From an uncultured Croceitalea sp. (GTDB taxonomy: Bacteria; Bacteroidota; Bacteroidia; Flavobacteriales; Flavobacteriaceae), in NCBI GenBank assembly GCA_937959125.1, contig CALGQU010000056.1:1-46695 (forward strand): 46,695 bases of DNA. The letters run 5' to 3'. The translations under genes and the position numbers were made by a program. Below the pieces are notes generated by a model. That model worked only from the letters and a program-made list of their open reading frames with translations, was not told the DNA's origin and ran no database searches. Shown here one piece after another: positions 7,418 to 16,227 of this stretch. Each line of letters starts with the position of its first letter. Position 1 is the stretch's first letter.

Positions 7418-8438
7418 AAACGATTTATTCTTAAGGGCACTTAAAGGGGAAACCGTAGACAGGCCCCCTGTATGGATGATGCGCCAAGCGGGGCGTTATT
7501 TGCCCGAATTCCAAGAAATAAAAATCAAATATGATTTTTTTACCCGTTGCCAAACCCCGGAACTAGCCTCCGAAATTACAGTACAACCCATACGGCGCTA
7601 TGGTATGGACGCCGCCATTTTGTTCAGTGATATTCTGGTAATTCCGCAAGCGATGGGCATTGATGTGGAGATGAAACCCAATTTTGGCCCTTATTTACCG
7701 CAGCCTATTCGTGATGCCAAAGATTTGGACAGGGTTATCGTCCCGGATATCCAAGATACTTTAGGGTATGTGATGGATGCTATTAGCATGACCAAGGAAA
7801 AACTCAACGATGAGATTCCGTTAATAGGTTTTGCCGGATCCCCATGGACCATTTTGTGTTATTGCGTACAGGGACAAGGGAGTAAAAACTTTGACCTTGC
7901 CAAAGGCTTTTGTTTTACACAGCCCAAAGCGGCCCACCAGCTCCTACAAAAAATTACGGATACTACAATTGCCTATCTCAAAGCTAAAGTAAAGGCCGGG
8001 GTAAATGCGGTACAAATTTTTGATTCCTGGGGCGGTATGCTCTCTCCAACCGATTATCAAGAATTTTCCTTTCAGTACATCCAACAAATCGTAGATGCCC
8101 TAAAGGACGAAACTCCTGTTATCGTTTTTGGAAAAGGATGTTGGTTTGCATTGGGCGAAATGGCAAAATCAGGCGCAGCGGCCCTAGGGGTAGATTGGAC
8201 GTGCTCTGCAAGGAATGCGCGCTATTTAAGCGGTGGCAACATCACCCTACAAGGAAATTTTGACCCCTCTCGTTTATTGTCCCCACCATCGGAAATCAAG
8301 AAAATGGTCCATCAAATGATTACCGAATTTGGAAAAGACCAATACATTGTCAACTTAGGCCATGGCATCCTGCCCAATATTCCCTTGGAAAATGCCGGGG
8401 CCTTTGTAGAGGCCGTCAAAGAATACAAACCATCATGA
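7410..8438 (+). CDS. hemE: Uroporphyrinogen decarboxylase
   Basis: HemE removes four carboxyl groups from uroporphyrinogen III to give coproporphyrinogen III. I choose the ATG at 7410 ([14 protein letters not shown]), giving 342 residues, close to the usual 340-355. The frame is open upstream to 7299, but that extension lies inside hemD and matches nothing. The family signature [17 protein letters not shown] is at the N-terminus, and [12 protein letters not shown] and the NLGHGILP motif near the C-terminus are typical. The protein is soluble and expected to be a cytosolic dimer. It overlaps hemD by 8 bases. Confidence 0.97.
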   Translation: MIKNDLFLRALKGETVDRPPVWMMRQAGRYLPEFQEIKIKYDFFTRCQTPELASEITVQPIRRYGMDAAILFSDILVIPQAMGIDVEMKPNFGPYLPQPIRDAKDLDRVIVPDIQDTLGYVMDAISMTKEKLNDEIPLIGFAGSPWTILCYCVQGQGSKNFDLAKGFCFTQPKAAHQLLQKITDTTIAYLKAKVKAGVNAVQIFDSWGGMLSPTDYQEFSFQYIQQIVDALKDETPVIVFGKGCWFALGEMAKSGAAALGVDWTCSARNARYLSGGNITLQGNFDPSRLLSPPSEIKKMVHQMITEFGKDQYIVNLGHGILPNIPLENAGAFVEAVKEYKPS

Positions 8439-8457
8439 TGTTTTAAACCTTTACCCT

Positions 8458-8997
8458 ATGGAGATCCATTTTGACAACTACAGTTTAGCGCCGATCCATC
8501 AAAAAGATGCCTGGCGGTTGTGTGATTTTGTGGTCTCCAACGCGGAGCGCTTAAAACCGTATTTTCCGTTGACATTAAAGGCCAATCTTACTCCCACCTT
8601 AGCAGAAATTTTTGTAGAAACCAAGGTAAAACAGTTTGCCAAGCAAGAAGAATACCTGTTTACGCTAAAAGAAAATACCAATCGGACTATAATTGGGTTG
8701 TTGTATTTAAAAGAGCTATCAAAAGTCAACGGACAAGGAGAACTGGCGTATTGTATAGGGTATCAATATGAAGGGAAAGGCATTACCTCCACCTTGGTTT
8801 CCCATATCTGTGTATGGGCCTTGGGGGAGTTGCAGCTACATACCCTTCAAATTATTGCGCATAAAACCAATCCCGCCAGCATTGGTATCGCCAAAAAAAA
8901 TGGGTTTGTCCATCAACGGACCTTACAAAAATCCCATCAGAAATATGATGGTGAATTTGTGGATATGGAGCTGTACGAACGTTATCAAGAAAAGTAG
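8458..8997 (+). CDS. GNAT-family N-acetyltransferase (RimJ/RimL-like)
   Basis: This 179-residue protein has the GNAT fold in the RimJ/RimL arrangement. The acetyl-CoA loop is around YEGKGITSTLVSHIC (about residues 102-116), and the typical late element NPASIGIAKKNGFVHQ is near residue 140. Members acetylate protein N-termini, small molecules or antibiotics, and the substrate cannot be read from sequence. It sits 19 bases after hemE and one base before the next gene, in the middle of the haem operon. It is probably co-transcribed, but a role in tetrapyrrole synthesis is not implied. Confidence 0.88.
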   Translation: MEIHFDNYSLAPIHQKDAWRLCDFVVSNAERLKPYFPLTLKANLTPTLAEIFVETKVKQFAKQEEYLFTLKENTNRTIIGLLYLKELSKVNGQGELAYCIGYQYEGKGITSTLVSHICVWALGELQLHTLQIIAHKTNPASIGIAKKNGFVHQRTLQKSHQKYDGEFVDMELYERYQEK

Positions 8998-8998
8998 C

Positions 8999-9487
8999 AT
9001 GATTTTGGATACCTTAAAGCATGTGCGCTTTTCCGCTTTATGGCAGCTTTTAAGGCTATCTTTTAGGCACCTACGCTTTTTATACCCCACCTATCTGGCC
9101 ACAAAAGAATGCATGGCCATTTCCACTTCCCATTTTGGCAGAAAACACTACCAAAACGGACCGGCGAACGCTTTTAGACATGCGCTTTGGAATTACCTTA
9201 TTGCCAAAAAATGTACCAATAAGTCTAAAAATACAGATCGGGTACTCTTTTGGACCAAGTCCATAACGGATTGGCATGAAATTGCTTTTGCCAATCGGGA
9301 TTTGGCCAAACGAATGGACTTCCATAACAATACCATAGGACGGAATGTTTTTCTGGAAAACCCTCTACAACCTTTGGAAAAGGTAATCGCCCATTTTTTG
9401 GAATTAACAGTACAGTCGATAAAAATAAATTCTGATAGCGACCTAACGCAATATCGCTTAAGTTTGGTACACCTAACGGATGACTAA
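8999..9487 (+). CDS. DUF6973-like protein within the haem operon
   Basis: I place the start at the ATG at 8999, giving 162 residues. The frame is open back to 8768, but that part is antiphase to the GNAT gene and not protein-like. Conserved-looking residues include HFGRKHYQNGPANAFRHALW, then DWHEIAF and MDFHNNTIGR. The pattern of His, Asn and Arg (GPANAFRHALWN, MDxHNNxxGR) matches the small DUF6973 family as I remember it, whose function is unknown. The stop codon shares a base with the hemF start (TAATG), so translation is probably coupled. Confidence 0.75.
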   Translation: MILDTLKHVRFSALWQLLRLSFRHLRFLYPTYLATKECMAISTSHFGRKHYQNGPANAFRHALWNYLIAKKCTNKSKNTDRVLFWTKSITDWHEIAFANRDLAKRMDFHNNTIGRNVFLENPLQPLEKVIAHFLELTVQSIKINSDSDLTQYRLSLVHLTDD

Positions 9488-10401
9488 TGGAAATGAAAGA
9501 CCAGTTTTACAACTACATCGTACAACTCCAAGACACGATTACGTCCGCCCTGGAAGAAGTGGATGGAAGCGGAACTTTTAAAGAGGATGTATGGAAGCGA
9601 CCGGAAGGCGGCGGGGGCAGAACACGGGTGATTGAAAACGGAGCGGTCTTTGAAAAAGGAGGGGTAAACATTTCTGCCGTGCACGGGGCACTGCCAGAGA
9701 GCATGCAAACCTATTTTGGGGTTAAGGACGCGGACTTCTTTGCCTGTGGGCTAAGTTTGGTACTCCACCCAAAAAATCCCTTTGTTCCTACCGTCCATGC
9801 CAACTGGCGCTATTTTGAGATGTACGACCAAGAAGGAAAAATAGTAGATCAATGGTTTGGCGGGGGACAAGACCTTACCCCCTATTATCTCTTTGAGGAA
9901 GATGCCGTGCATTTCCACACGGTATGTAAAAAAGCGTGTGACCAGCATCACCCAGATTTCTACGCAAAATATAAAGACCGATGTGATTCTTATTTTTGGA
10001 ACGCCCACAGAAACGAGGCCCGTGGTATTGGAGGGCTATTTTTTGATTACTGTAAGGCTACCAATGATATGTACATGAACGCCTGGTACGCCTTTGTGAC
10101 CCAAGTGGGCGATAGCTTTTTAGATAGTTATATACCGATTGTTACAAAGCGTAAGGAACTAGCTTACAACGAACACCAAAGGGATTGGCAGGAGATTAGA
10201 CGTGGGCGTTATGTAGAATTCAATTTGGTGCATGACAAGGGAACACTCTTTGGACTGCGCACCAATGGCCGTATTGAAAGTATTTTAATGAGTCTTCCAC
10301 CACATGTACAATGGCGGTATGACCACCAACCTGAAAAAGGGAGCGAAGAGGAAAAATTGATTATTGTTTTAAAAAACCCTAAAGAATGGGTGCAACCTTA
10401 G
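9487..10401 (+). CDS. hemF: Oxygen-dependent coproporphyrinogen III oxidase
   Basis: HemF uses O2 to decarboxylate coproporphyrinogen III to protoporphyrinogen IX. The 304-residue protein has the normal length and clear family blocks: WKRPEGGGGRTRV, VFEKGGVNISAVHG, VPTVHANWRYFE, WFGGGQDLTPYY, and near the end YVEFNLVHDKGTLFGL. The O2-dependent form indicates an aerobic or facultative life. The start at 9487 overlaps the preceding stop; MKDQF two codons later is an alternative. PhzF follows 9 bases downstream. Confidence 0.96.
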   Translation: MEMKDQFYNYIVQLQDTITSALEEVDGSGTFKEDVWKRPEGGGGRTRVIENGAVFEKGGVNISAVHGALPESMQTYFGVKDADFFACGLSLVLHPKNPFVPTVHANWRYFEMYDQEGKIVDQWFGGGQDLTPYYLFEEDAVHFHTVCKKACDQHHPDFYAKYKDRCDSYFWNAHRNEARGIGGLFFDYCKATNDMYMNAWYAFVTQVGDSFLDSYIPIVTKRKELAYNEHQRDWQEIRRGRYVEFNLVHDKGTLFGLRTNGRIESILMSLPPHVQWRYDHQPEKGSEEEKLIIVLKNPKEWVQP

Positions 10402-10410
10402 CATAAGCCT

Positions 10411-11199
10411 ATGAAACTAACACTTTATCAAGTCGATGCATTTACGGACCATGTTTTTGGTGGCAATCCGGCAGCGGTATGCCTTTTGGAAGAATGGTTG
10501 GAAAGTGCTTTGCTTCAAAAAATAGCACAGGAAAACAATTTGGCGGAAACCGCGTTTATCGTACAGCAGAACAGCAGCTTTGAACTGCGGTGGTTTACCC
10601 CGGAAACCGAAGTTGACCTTTGCGGCCATGCTACCCTGGCGGCGGCCTATGTGCTGTATAACCACTATGGCTATTTAGAAAATACCATTCGTTTTAATTC
10701 TCCCAGAAGCGGGGAACTTTTGGTTACCAAAGAGGTCGATGGTTTTATGACCTTAGATTTTCCTAGGGACCAAATTATTGCGTTACAGAATGATACTGCG
10801 ATTACCAAAGCTATAGGTTTAACACCTCAGCGAACCATAAAAGGCAAGACGGATTACCTCCTTATCTACAATTCCCAACAAGAAATTGAAGCGATTCAGC
10901 CAAATTTTCACCTCCTCAATCAACTCGATTGTAGGGGGGTCATTATTTCGGCACAAGGAGAGCACGTAGACTTTGTTTCCCGTTTCTTTGCCCCGCAATG
11001 CGGTATTCCCGAAGACCCCGTAACGGGATCTGCACACACCACCATGATTCCCTATTGGTCCAAAGTCCTGGGCAAAACAAAAATGACGGCCAGACAATTG
11101 TCCAAACGTGGCGGGGAGCTACTTTGCAAGCACCTTGGGGAACGTGTCAAGATTTCCGGTAAGGCGGTGCTTTATCTTGTAGGGGAGATTACTATTTAA
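10411..11199 (+). CDS. PhzF-family isomerase/epimerase-like protein
   Basis: This 262-residue protein has the two-lobed diaminopimelate-epimerase-like fold of the PhzF family. Seen are DAFTDHVFGGNPAAVCLL near the N-terminus, the catalytic Glu in LAETAFIV, the DLCGHATLAAAYVL loop, and GIPEDPVTGSAHTTM in the second lobe. PhzF itself isomerises a phenazine precursor, but most members have unknown substrates and no other phenazine genes are present. It lies between hemF and hemB with short gaps (9 and 48 bases), so it is probably part of the haem operon. Confidence 0.92.
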   Translation: MKLTLYQVDAFTDHVFGGNPAAVCLLEEWLESALLQKIAQENNLAETAFIVQQNSSFELRWFTPETEVDLCGHATLAAAYVLYNHYGYLENTIRFNSPRSGELLVTKEVDGFMTLDFPRDQIIALQNDTAITKAIGLTPQRTIKGKTDYLLIYNSQQEIEAIQPNFHLLNQLDCRGVIISAQGEHVDFVSRFFAPQCGIPEDPVTGSAHTTMIPYWSKVLGKTKMTARQLSKRGGELLCKHLGERVKISGKAVLYLVGEITI

Positions 11200-11247
11200 G
11201 CTGTTATCTTAGTGTACCACTGAAAACTAATTATTTAATACAAAAAA

Positions 11248-12234
11248 ATGTACCCATTACTTAGAAACAGAAGACTTAGAACCTCAGATGCCATTAGGCA
11301 TTTGGTACGGGAAACTGTTATTACGCCCAGCGACTTTTTAGTACCACTTTTTGTGGTAGAGGGAAAAGGGGTAAAAGAAGAAATACCTTCCATGCCCAAC
11401 TATTACCGTATGAGCCTGGACGTATTGGAAAAAGAAGTTAAGGAGCTTTGGCACATGGGACTTTGTGCAGTCCTTTTGTTCGTTAAGGTTGATGATTCCC
11501 TTAAGGACAACAAGGGAACGGAAGCCCTAAACCCCGATGGTCTAATGCAGCGTGCCGTTAAAACGGTGAAGAATGCCTGTCCAGAACTATTGGTCATGAC
11601 TGATGTTGCCTTAGATCCATTTTCTTCTTATGGCCATGACGGCATTGTTGCCGATGGGACCATCCTAAATGACGATACCTGCGAGGTGCTTGCGGAAATG
11701 AGTGTTTCCCACGCCACGGCAGGCGCAGATTTTGTAGCACCAAGCGATATGATGGATGGACGTATTTTAACCATTCGTGAAGCTTTGGAAGAAGAGGGCT
11801 TTCAAAATACGGGCATCATGAGTTATTCCGCAAAATATGCCAGTGCTTTTTACGGGCCTTTTAGGGATGCGTTGGATTCCGCCCCTGTTGCCATAAAAAA
11901 TGTCCCAAAGGATAAAAAAACCTATCAAATGGACGCCGCCAACAGGTTTGAAGCCCTTAAAGAAACCCAACAAGACATTGATGAGGGTGCAGATATCGTT
12001 ATGGTGAAACCAGGTCTTTGTTATTTGGATATCGTTCGTGAAATCAAAAATGAAGTAGAAGTTCCCGTAGCGGTCTACCAAGTTTCCGGGGAATATGCCA
12101 TGCTAAAAGCCGCAGCGCAAAGGGGATGGTTGGACCATGATGCGGTAATGATGGAACAACTAATCGCCATTAAACGGGCCGGTGCCAATATCATTGCCAG
12201 TTATTTTGCAAAAGATGCCGTAAAATTAATGTAA
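11248..12234 (+). CDS. hemB: Porphobilinogen synthase (delta-aminolevulinate dehydratase)
   Basis: HemB condenses two 5-aminolevulinate molecules into porphobilinogen. At 328 residues it has the usual length. The two Schiff-base lysines lie in SYSAKYAS (Lys196) and VMVKPGLCY (Lys254). The metal-site loop reads TDVALDPFSSYGHDG and has no cysteines, so this is not the three-cysteine zinc form; the enzyme should depend on Mg or K instead. The gene is last in the cluster although it acts second after HemL, a common order in Flavobacteriaceae. A 48-base gap separates it from the PhzF gene. Confidence 0.97.
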   Translation: MYPLLRNRRLRTSDAIRHLVRETVITPSDFLVPLFVVEGKGVKEEIPSMPNYYRMSLDVLEKEVKELWHMGLCAVLLFVKVDDSLKDNKGTEALNPDGLMQRAVKTVKNACPELLVMTDVALDPFSSYGHDGIVADGTILNDDTCEVLAEMSVSHATAGADFVAPSDMMDGRILTIREALEEEGFQNTGIMSYSAKYASAFYGPFRDALDSAPVAIKNVPKDKKTYQMDAANRFEALKETQQDIDEGADIVMVKPGLCYLDIVREIKNEVEVPVAVYQVSGEYAMLKAAAQRGWLDHDAVMMEQLIAIKRAGANIIASYFAKDAVKLM

Positions 12235-12281
12235 TGGCGTTATATAAAATTTGAGTACTTTAGTTTTCATACTATTCACTT

Positions 12282-13403
12282 ATGGGTCTTCTTATCTTTT
12301 ACGCGCTTATCTCTATTTTCTTTTCCTTTTTATGCTCCATTTTAGAGGCAGTGTTATTGAGCATTACGCCCACTTTCCTTAATGTAAAAAAACAAGAAGG
12401 CAAGGTGTACGCCTCAGAGCTGGAACAATTAAAAAAGGATGTGGATAAGCCGCTAATTGCAATTTTAACCTTGAATACGGTTGCGCATACCGTTGGGGCT
12501 ATTCTGGTTGGTGTACAAGCTAAAGTTGCCTATGCGGAGCTTTATGGTAGTGAAACAAAATCTTTTTTTGGCATCTCATTTTCGGAGGATCTTATGGTGG
12601 GAGTGGTCTCTACCCTAATGACGATTTTGATATTGATTGCATCCGAAATTATCCCAAAGACCATCGGCGCCACCTATTGGAAACAACTGTCCAATTTTAC
12701 CTCAAAAGCGTTACGTGCCATGGTATTTATTATGAAATGGACAGGGCTACTTTGGATTTTACAATTGTTTACCAAACTCATAGGCAAAAAAGGGGGGCAT
12801 GGGAGTGTCCTTAGCAGGGAGGATTTTACCGCTATGACGGACATTGCCGAGGAAGAAGGCGTTTTTGAAGAATCGGAATCCAAGGTAATCCGGAATTTGT
12901 TATCCTTTGATGAAATTCTGGCCAAAGATGTTATGACGCCTCGTACCGTAATGAAAGTAGCTTCTGAAGACATCAGTATCCAAGAATTTTTTAACGATAA
13001 TCGGCCTTTTCGTTTTTCAAGAATCCCCATTTTTAAGGATAGGGCGGATAATATTACCGGTTTCTTCTTAAAGGATGAGCTCTTGGAGGCCATCATCAAT
13101 AAAAATGGAAAAAATACCTTGGCCAGTATTCAACGTGAAATACTGGTGACAAAACGAAATACACCTGTACCGGAACTCTTCAAGATTTTTGTGGATAAAA
13201 AGGAACATATTTCTTTAGTAGTTGATGAGTATGGTTCCGTAAGTGGGTTGGTTACCATGGAAGACGTCATAGAAACCCTACTTGGGTTAGAGATTATGGA
13301 TGAAAGTGACCATGTGGAAGACTTACAGGTCTTGGCCCGAAAGAATTGGGAGGCCCGTGCCAAGCGGCTAGGCATTATTGAAGGTTCCAACGAAGTAGAG
13401 TAA
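12282..13403 (+). CDS. CNNM/CBS-domain membrane protein (CorB/CorC-like), without the C-terminal domain
   Basis: This 373-residue protein has an N-terminal CNNM (DUF21) membrane domain of about 170 residues with roughly three to four hydrophobic segments. These include FYALISIFFSFLCSILEA and a Pro-Lys-Thr motif in IASEIIPKTIGATYW. Two CBS domains follow: ILAKDVMTPRTVM to about residue 270, and a second ending LVVDEYGSVSGLVTMEDV. Family members are linked to Mg2+ export. The usual C-terminal CorC_HlyC domain is absent; only about 35 charged residues follow the CBS pair. The stop overlaps the next start by one base (TAATG). Confidence 0.92.
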   Translation: MGLLIFYALISIFFSFLCSILEAVLLSITPTFLNVKKQEGKVYASELEQLKKDVDKPLIAILTLNTVAHTVGAILVGVQAKVAYAELYGSETKSFFGISFSEDLMVGVVSTLMTILILIASEIIPKTIGATYWKQLSNFTSKALRAMVFIMKWTGLLWILQLFTKLIGKKGGHGSVLSREDFTAMTDIAEEEGVFEESESKVIRNLLSFDEILAKDVMTPRTVMKVASEDISIQEFFNDNRPFRFSRIPIFKDRADNITGFFLKDELLEAIINKNGKNTLASIQREILVTKRNTPVPELFKIFVDKKEHISLVVDEYGSVSGLVTMEDVIETLLGLEIMDESDHVEDLQVLARKNWEARAKRLGIIEGSNEVE

Positions 13404-13873
13404 TGGAGGTTGCCTATCTACAAACACCCATTGGCTATGCAGAACTAAAAGGGGACGAACAAGGTCTATCCTCTGTGACCGTTTTTGATGGGCAAGCTCC
13501 CAAAGGCACTGTTCCCCATGTATTGGAAGATGCCCTTTACCAATTCCAGGAATATTTTGAGAGGGATAGAAAAACCTTCGATTTAAAATTGAATCCAGTG
13601 GGAACGGAATTCCAACAAAAGGTCTGGAAAGCACTACTGGAAATTCCTTATGGCAAAACCGTTTCTTATATGGAGCTTTCCAAGACCCTGGGTGACGTAA
13701 AAGCAATTAGGGCGGTCGCTGCGGCAAACGGCAAAAATCCTTTGTGGATCGTAGTTCCCTGCCATAGGGTAATTGGCAGTAATGGTGATCTTACAGGATA
13801 TGCAGGTGGATTGCACCGTAAAAAATGGTTGTTAGCCCATGAATGTCCCGTAAAACAAACTTCCCTTTTTTAA
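13403..13873 (+). CDS. ogt: Methylated-DNA--protein-cysteine methyltransferase
   Basis: This suicide enzyme repairs O6-alkylguanine by moving the alkyl group to its own cysteine. The acceptor is Cys120 in IVVPCHRVIG, followed by GYAGGLHRKKWLL. The helix-turn-helix part with the arginine finger is around TVSYMELSKTLGDVKAIRAV. Its 156 residues fit the Ogt type with a short N-terminal domain and no Ada-like activator part. It starts inside the stop codon of the CNNM gene, so the two are coupled in translation. Confidence 0.95.
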   Translation: MEVAYLQTPIGYAELKGDEQGLSSVTVFDGQAPKGTVPHVLEDALYQFQEYFERDRKTFDLKLNPVGTEFQQKVWKALLEIPYGKTVSYMELSKTLGDVKAIRAVAAANGKNPLWIVVPCHRVIGSNGDLTGYAGGLHRKKWLLAHECPVKQTSLF

Positions 13874-13879
13874 CTTGCT

Positions 13880-15379
13880 TTACTGGCAGTTTTCCTGACT
13901 ATCCGAAGTGTTGGCAAAATTGATCGCATCGTCCGAAGAAATAGAGGTATCAAACAATACAAACTTATCAATAGCATGTCCGCTAGATCGAGCAGCGATA
14001 TCCATGGTATACACCCCAGGACTATCGAAAACCACAAAAATGTCATGCCCGTCATTGTCTGATGTCTTGGATTGCCATTTAAAACTTAAGTCGCTTCCAC
14101 TTCTAAAAATTTTAAAGAATCCATCCCTGCTACTACCGTTAGGGTTGGGCGTTTTTCCGGTATCATTGGGAAAAACGATACTTTCCCTTTTCTGACCAAA
14201 AAAATCAGCGGCATCTGCAAAACGTAACCAAGTATCATTATGTTCGCTTCCCGAATCTCCAATGGTGACCGCACTGCGCCAGATAAACTGGTACGTCCCG
14301 GGATTCGTTATCCTAATCTTAAATGTGGAACGCCCAAAAGCAGGGTTTGAAAAACGTTGGGTACCTTCCCAAACCATGTATCCCTGACCCGTAAAACCGG
14401 GTTCCTGCGTTCTTAGAAACCATTCTTCGGTAAAATTTCCTTTCTCAAACTCAATAGCAACCAGACCGTTAGCCTCATTAAAAACAACGTTCTCGGCACT
14501 GCAATCGGCATCGTCGCTGTTGCCATCCGTACCATCATCGTTATTATCATCATCCATGGCAGCTTCTTCAACCAGCACCATAATCGATGCTTCATTAGTG
14601 TTTCCAGACGAATCGGTTGCTACTATCCGTAGTTCGTATGATCCCGCTAGCATATTCATTAAGGCAGTATCATTGGGATTAGCCCCCCACTCATAAGGTG
14701 TTACACTTTCTTGTCTTACAAAAACCCCGTTTACGAACAAGCGTGCATTGGATACACTAACGTCATCGATAACATCGGCAACCACCATGATATTGGCTCC
14801 TTCCTGTAGGGTTTGATTATTCTGTGGAGCTACAAAGACAATAGTTGGGGGTACGTTATCAGGGGTTTCGTCATTATCGGTATCACCATCGCTACCATCG
14901 TTATCATCAGAACCATCTTCTTGGCCCTCATTTCCATCACCAGTATCGGTACCGCCATCTTCTTCCGCTTCGTCGTCATTATTATCGCCGGAGTCCCCAT
15001 CTTCAGAACCCCCGTCCTCTCCACTGGAACCATCTTCATCTTGATTGGAATCACCTTCTTCAGAACTTCCATCTTCTCCATTGGAACCATCTCCGTCTTC
15101 GTCTTGATTGGAGTCCCCATCTTCCGAGTCTTCTCCATCCTCCCCTGAACCATCTTCATTTGAATCTTCTCCATCCCCACCGGTATCGCCTTCTTCAGTT
15201 TCCCCATCTGACTCTTCGCCTGAACTTTCATCCCCTGATGTGTCTTCATCGGTAGTACCTTCATCTTCTTGAATTACTTCCTCTGGTGCTGGAGAATCGT
15301 CATCCCCACAGGAGACTATGACCATTGTACCAATAAAAGCAAAAAGTAAGCTTAAAACAAAACGACTACACCACTTCAT
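13880..15379 (-). CDS. Surface lipoprotein with acidic linker, Ig-like domain and CBM-like C-terminus
   Basis: This 499-residue lipoprotein has a signal peptide ending VIVSCGDDD (lipidated Cys near residue 24). Residues about 37-175 are a low-complexity linker of Asp, Glu, Gly, Ser and Asn with recurring GDSNQDEDG and EDGSS units. An Ig-like domain follows, PPTIVFVAPQNN to about residue 272. After a second short acidic linker comes a domain of about 180 residues with EHNDTWLRFADA, SDNDGHDIFVVF and HAIDKFVLF. In my memory that domain recurs in flavobacterial polysaccharide-active proteins as a carbohydrate-binding-like module. A surface glycan-binding role is inference. Confidence 0.85.
   Translation of the reverse strand: MKWCSRFVLSLLFAFIGTMVIVSCGDDDSPAPEEVIQEDEGTTDEDTSGDESSGEESDGETEEGDTGGDGEDSNEDGSGEDGEDSEDGDSNQDEDGDGSNGEDGSSEEGDSNQDEDGSSGEDGGSEDGDSGDNNDDEAEEDGGTDTGDGNEGQEDGSDDNDGSDGDTDNDETPDNVPPTIVFVAPQNNQTLQEGANIMVVADVIDDVSVSNARLFVNGVFVRQESVTPYEWGANPNDTALMNMLAGSYELRIVATDSSGNTNEASIMVLVEEAAMDDDNNDDGTDGNSDDADCSAENVVFNEANGLVAIEFEKGNFTEEWFLRTQEPGFTGQGYMVWEGTQRFSNPAFGRSTFKIRITNPGTYQFIWRSAVTIGDSGSEHNDTWLRFADAADFFGQKRESIVFPNDTGKTPNPNGSSRDGFFKIFRSGSDLSFKWQSKTSDNDGHDIFVVFDSPGVYTMDIAARSSGHAIDKFVLFDTSISSDDAINFANTSDSQENCQ
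14857..15271 (-). repeat. Repetitive DNA encoding the acidic linker
   Basis: Imperfect short repeats rich in TCTTC, CCATC and TCACC on the plus strand encode runs of Asp, Glu, Gly and Ser. Longer copies of the GDSNQDEDG-type unit occur at least twice. Such a tract can change length by slippage or recombination. It also creates long open frames on the other strand that I regard as artefacts. Confidence 0.7.
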
Positions 15380-15430
15380 AAAACGGATTTTAGCTATTTA
15401 CGTTGTATTTTGATTTTTGGATGTTCCCTT

Positions 15431-15447
15431 TATCCTTAATAAGGATA
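15431..15447. promoter_or_regulatory. Perfect palindrome between divergent genes
   Basis: TATCCTTA, one base, TAAGGATA: a perfect 8-base inverted repeat between the lipoprotein gene (leftward) and the exonuclease gene (rightward). The size and tight spacing fit a dimeric regulator's binding site. No regulator gene lies beside it. Confidence 0.3.
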
Positions 15448-15505
15448 ATATATGGTTTTAACCGGACAACGTCCACAACTTAAAAGCAATTTACTAATTT
15501 GTAGC

Positions 15506-16222
15506 ATGCTGTATAAACTAAAACTGGACCATATTCTCTTTTTGGATATTGAAACCGTCCCAGAACATGAACATTTTGCATCCTTGTCACAGGAAAAACA
15601 GTTATTATGGGAACAGAAGTCCAAATACCAACGTAAAGACGACCATAGTGCGGAGGAGTTCTATGAACGTGCCGGTATCTGGGCAGAGTTTGGAAAAATC
15701 ATCTGTATCTCCGTAGGCTATTTTATGGAGCAAGGAAATACGAAAAATTTTAGGGTAACTTCTTTTAAAGGCAAAGAAGAAGAACTTTTGCTAGAATTTA
15801 AAGCCTTGTTACAGGACCATTTTAACCAACCAAAACACCTTCTTTGCGGACATAATGCCAAGGAATTCGATTTTCCTTATATCGCAAGACGGATGCTTAT
15901 CCATAACATTAAACTCCCGTACAAACTTGACCTTTTTGGTAAAAAGCCCTGGGAAATTCCGCATTTGGACACCATGGAACTATGGAAATTTGGCGATTAC
16001 AAACACTATACTTCCTTGAAGTTAATGGCCAACGTATTGGGAATCCCTTCCCCTAAGGATGACATGGACGGTAGTATGGTCAAAGCCGTGTATTATGATG
16101 ATTCCAATTTGGATAGAATAGTTACCTATTGCGAATTGGACGTCATCACCACGGCCCAAGTTTTCTTAAGGCTACGTGGCGATACTTTACTATCTGAAGA
16201 TCAGATAGAAAGGGTCCCCTAG
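15506..16222 (+). CDS. Predicted 3'-5' exonuclease, PolB-exonuclease-like (DEDD family)
   Basis: I choose the ATG at 15506 (MLYKLKLDHILFLDIET), giving 238 residues. The frame is open to 15452, but those residues precede the first strand and the palindrome lies just ahead of them. The DEDD motifs are visible: FLDIETVPEH (motif I), GHNAKEFDFPYIARR (motif II) and ERIVTY-type CELDVITTAQVFLR (motif III). It resembles the family of predicted exonucleases related to the DNA polymerase B proofreading domain (PF10108). It stands alone and probably acts in DNA repair or RNA processing; the substrate is unknown. Confidence 0.87.
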   Translation: MLYKLKLDHILFLDIETVPEHEHFASLSQEKQLLWEQKSKYQRKDDHSAEEFYERAGIWAEFGKIICISVGYFMEQGNTKNFRVTSFKGKEEELLLEFKALLQDHFNQPKHLLCGHNAKEFDFPYIARRMLIHNIKLPYKLDLFGKKPWEIPHLDTMELWKFGDYKHYTSLKLMANVLGIPSPKDDMDGSMVKAVYYDDSNLDRIVTYCELDVITTAQVFLRLRGDTLLSEDQIERVP

Positions 16223-16227
16223 TCCCT

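Noticed and set aside
8768-8998. N-terminal extension of the DUF6973-like gene
   Set aside because: It overlaps the GNAT gene in another frame and is not protein-like.
14845-15255. A His/Leu/Arg-rich plus-strand open frame
   Set aside because: It is the reverse image of the acidic repeat linker in the lipoprotein gene and lacks a normal protein composition.
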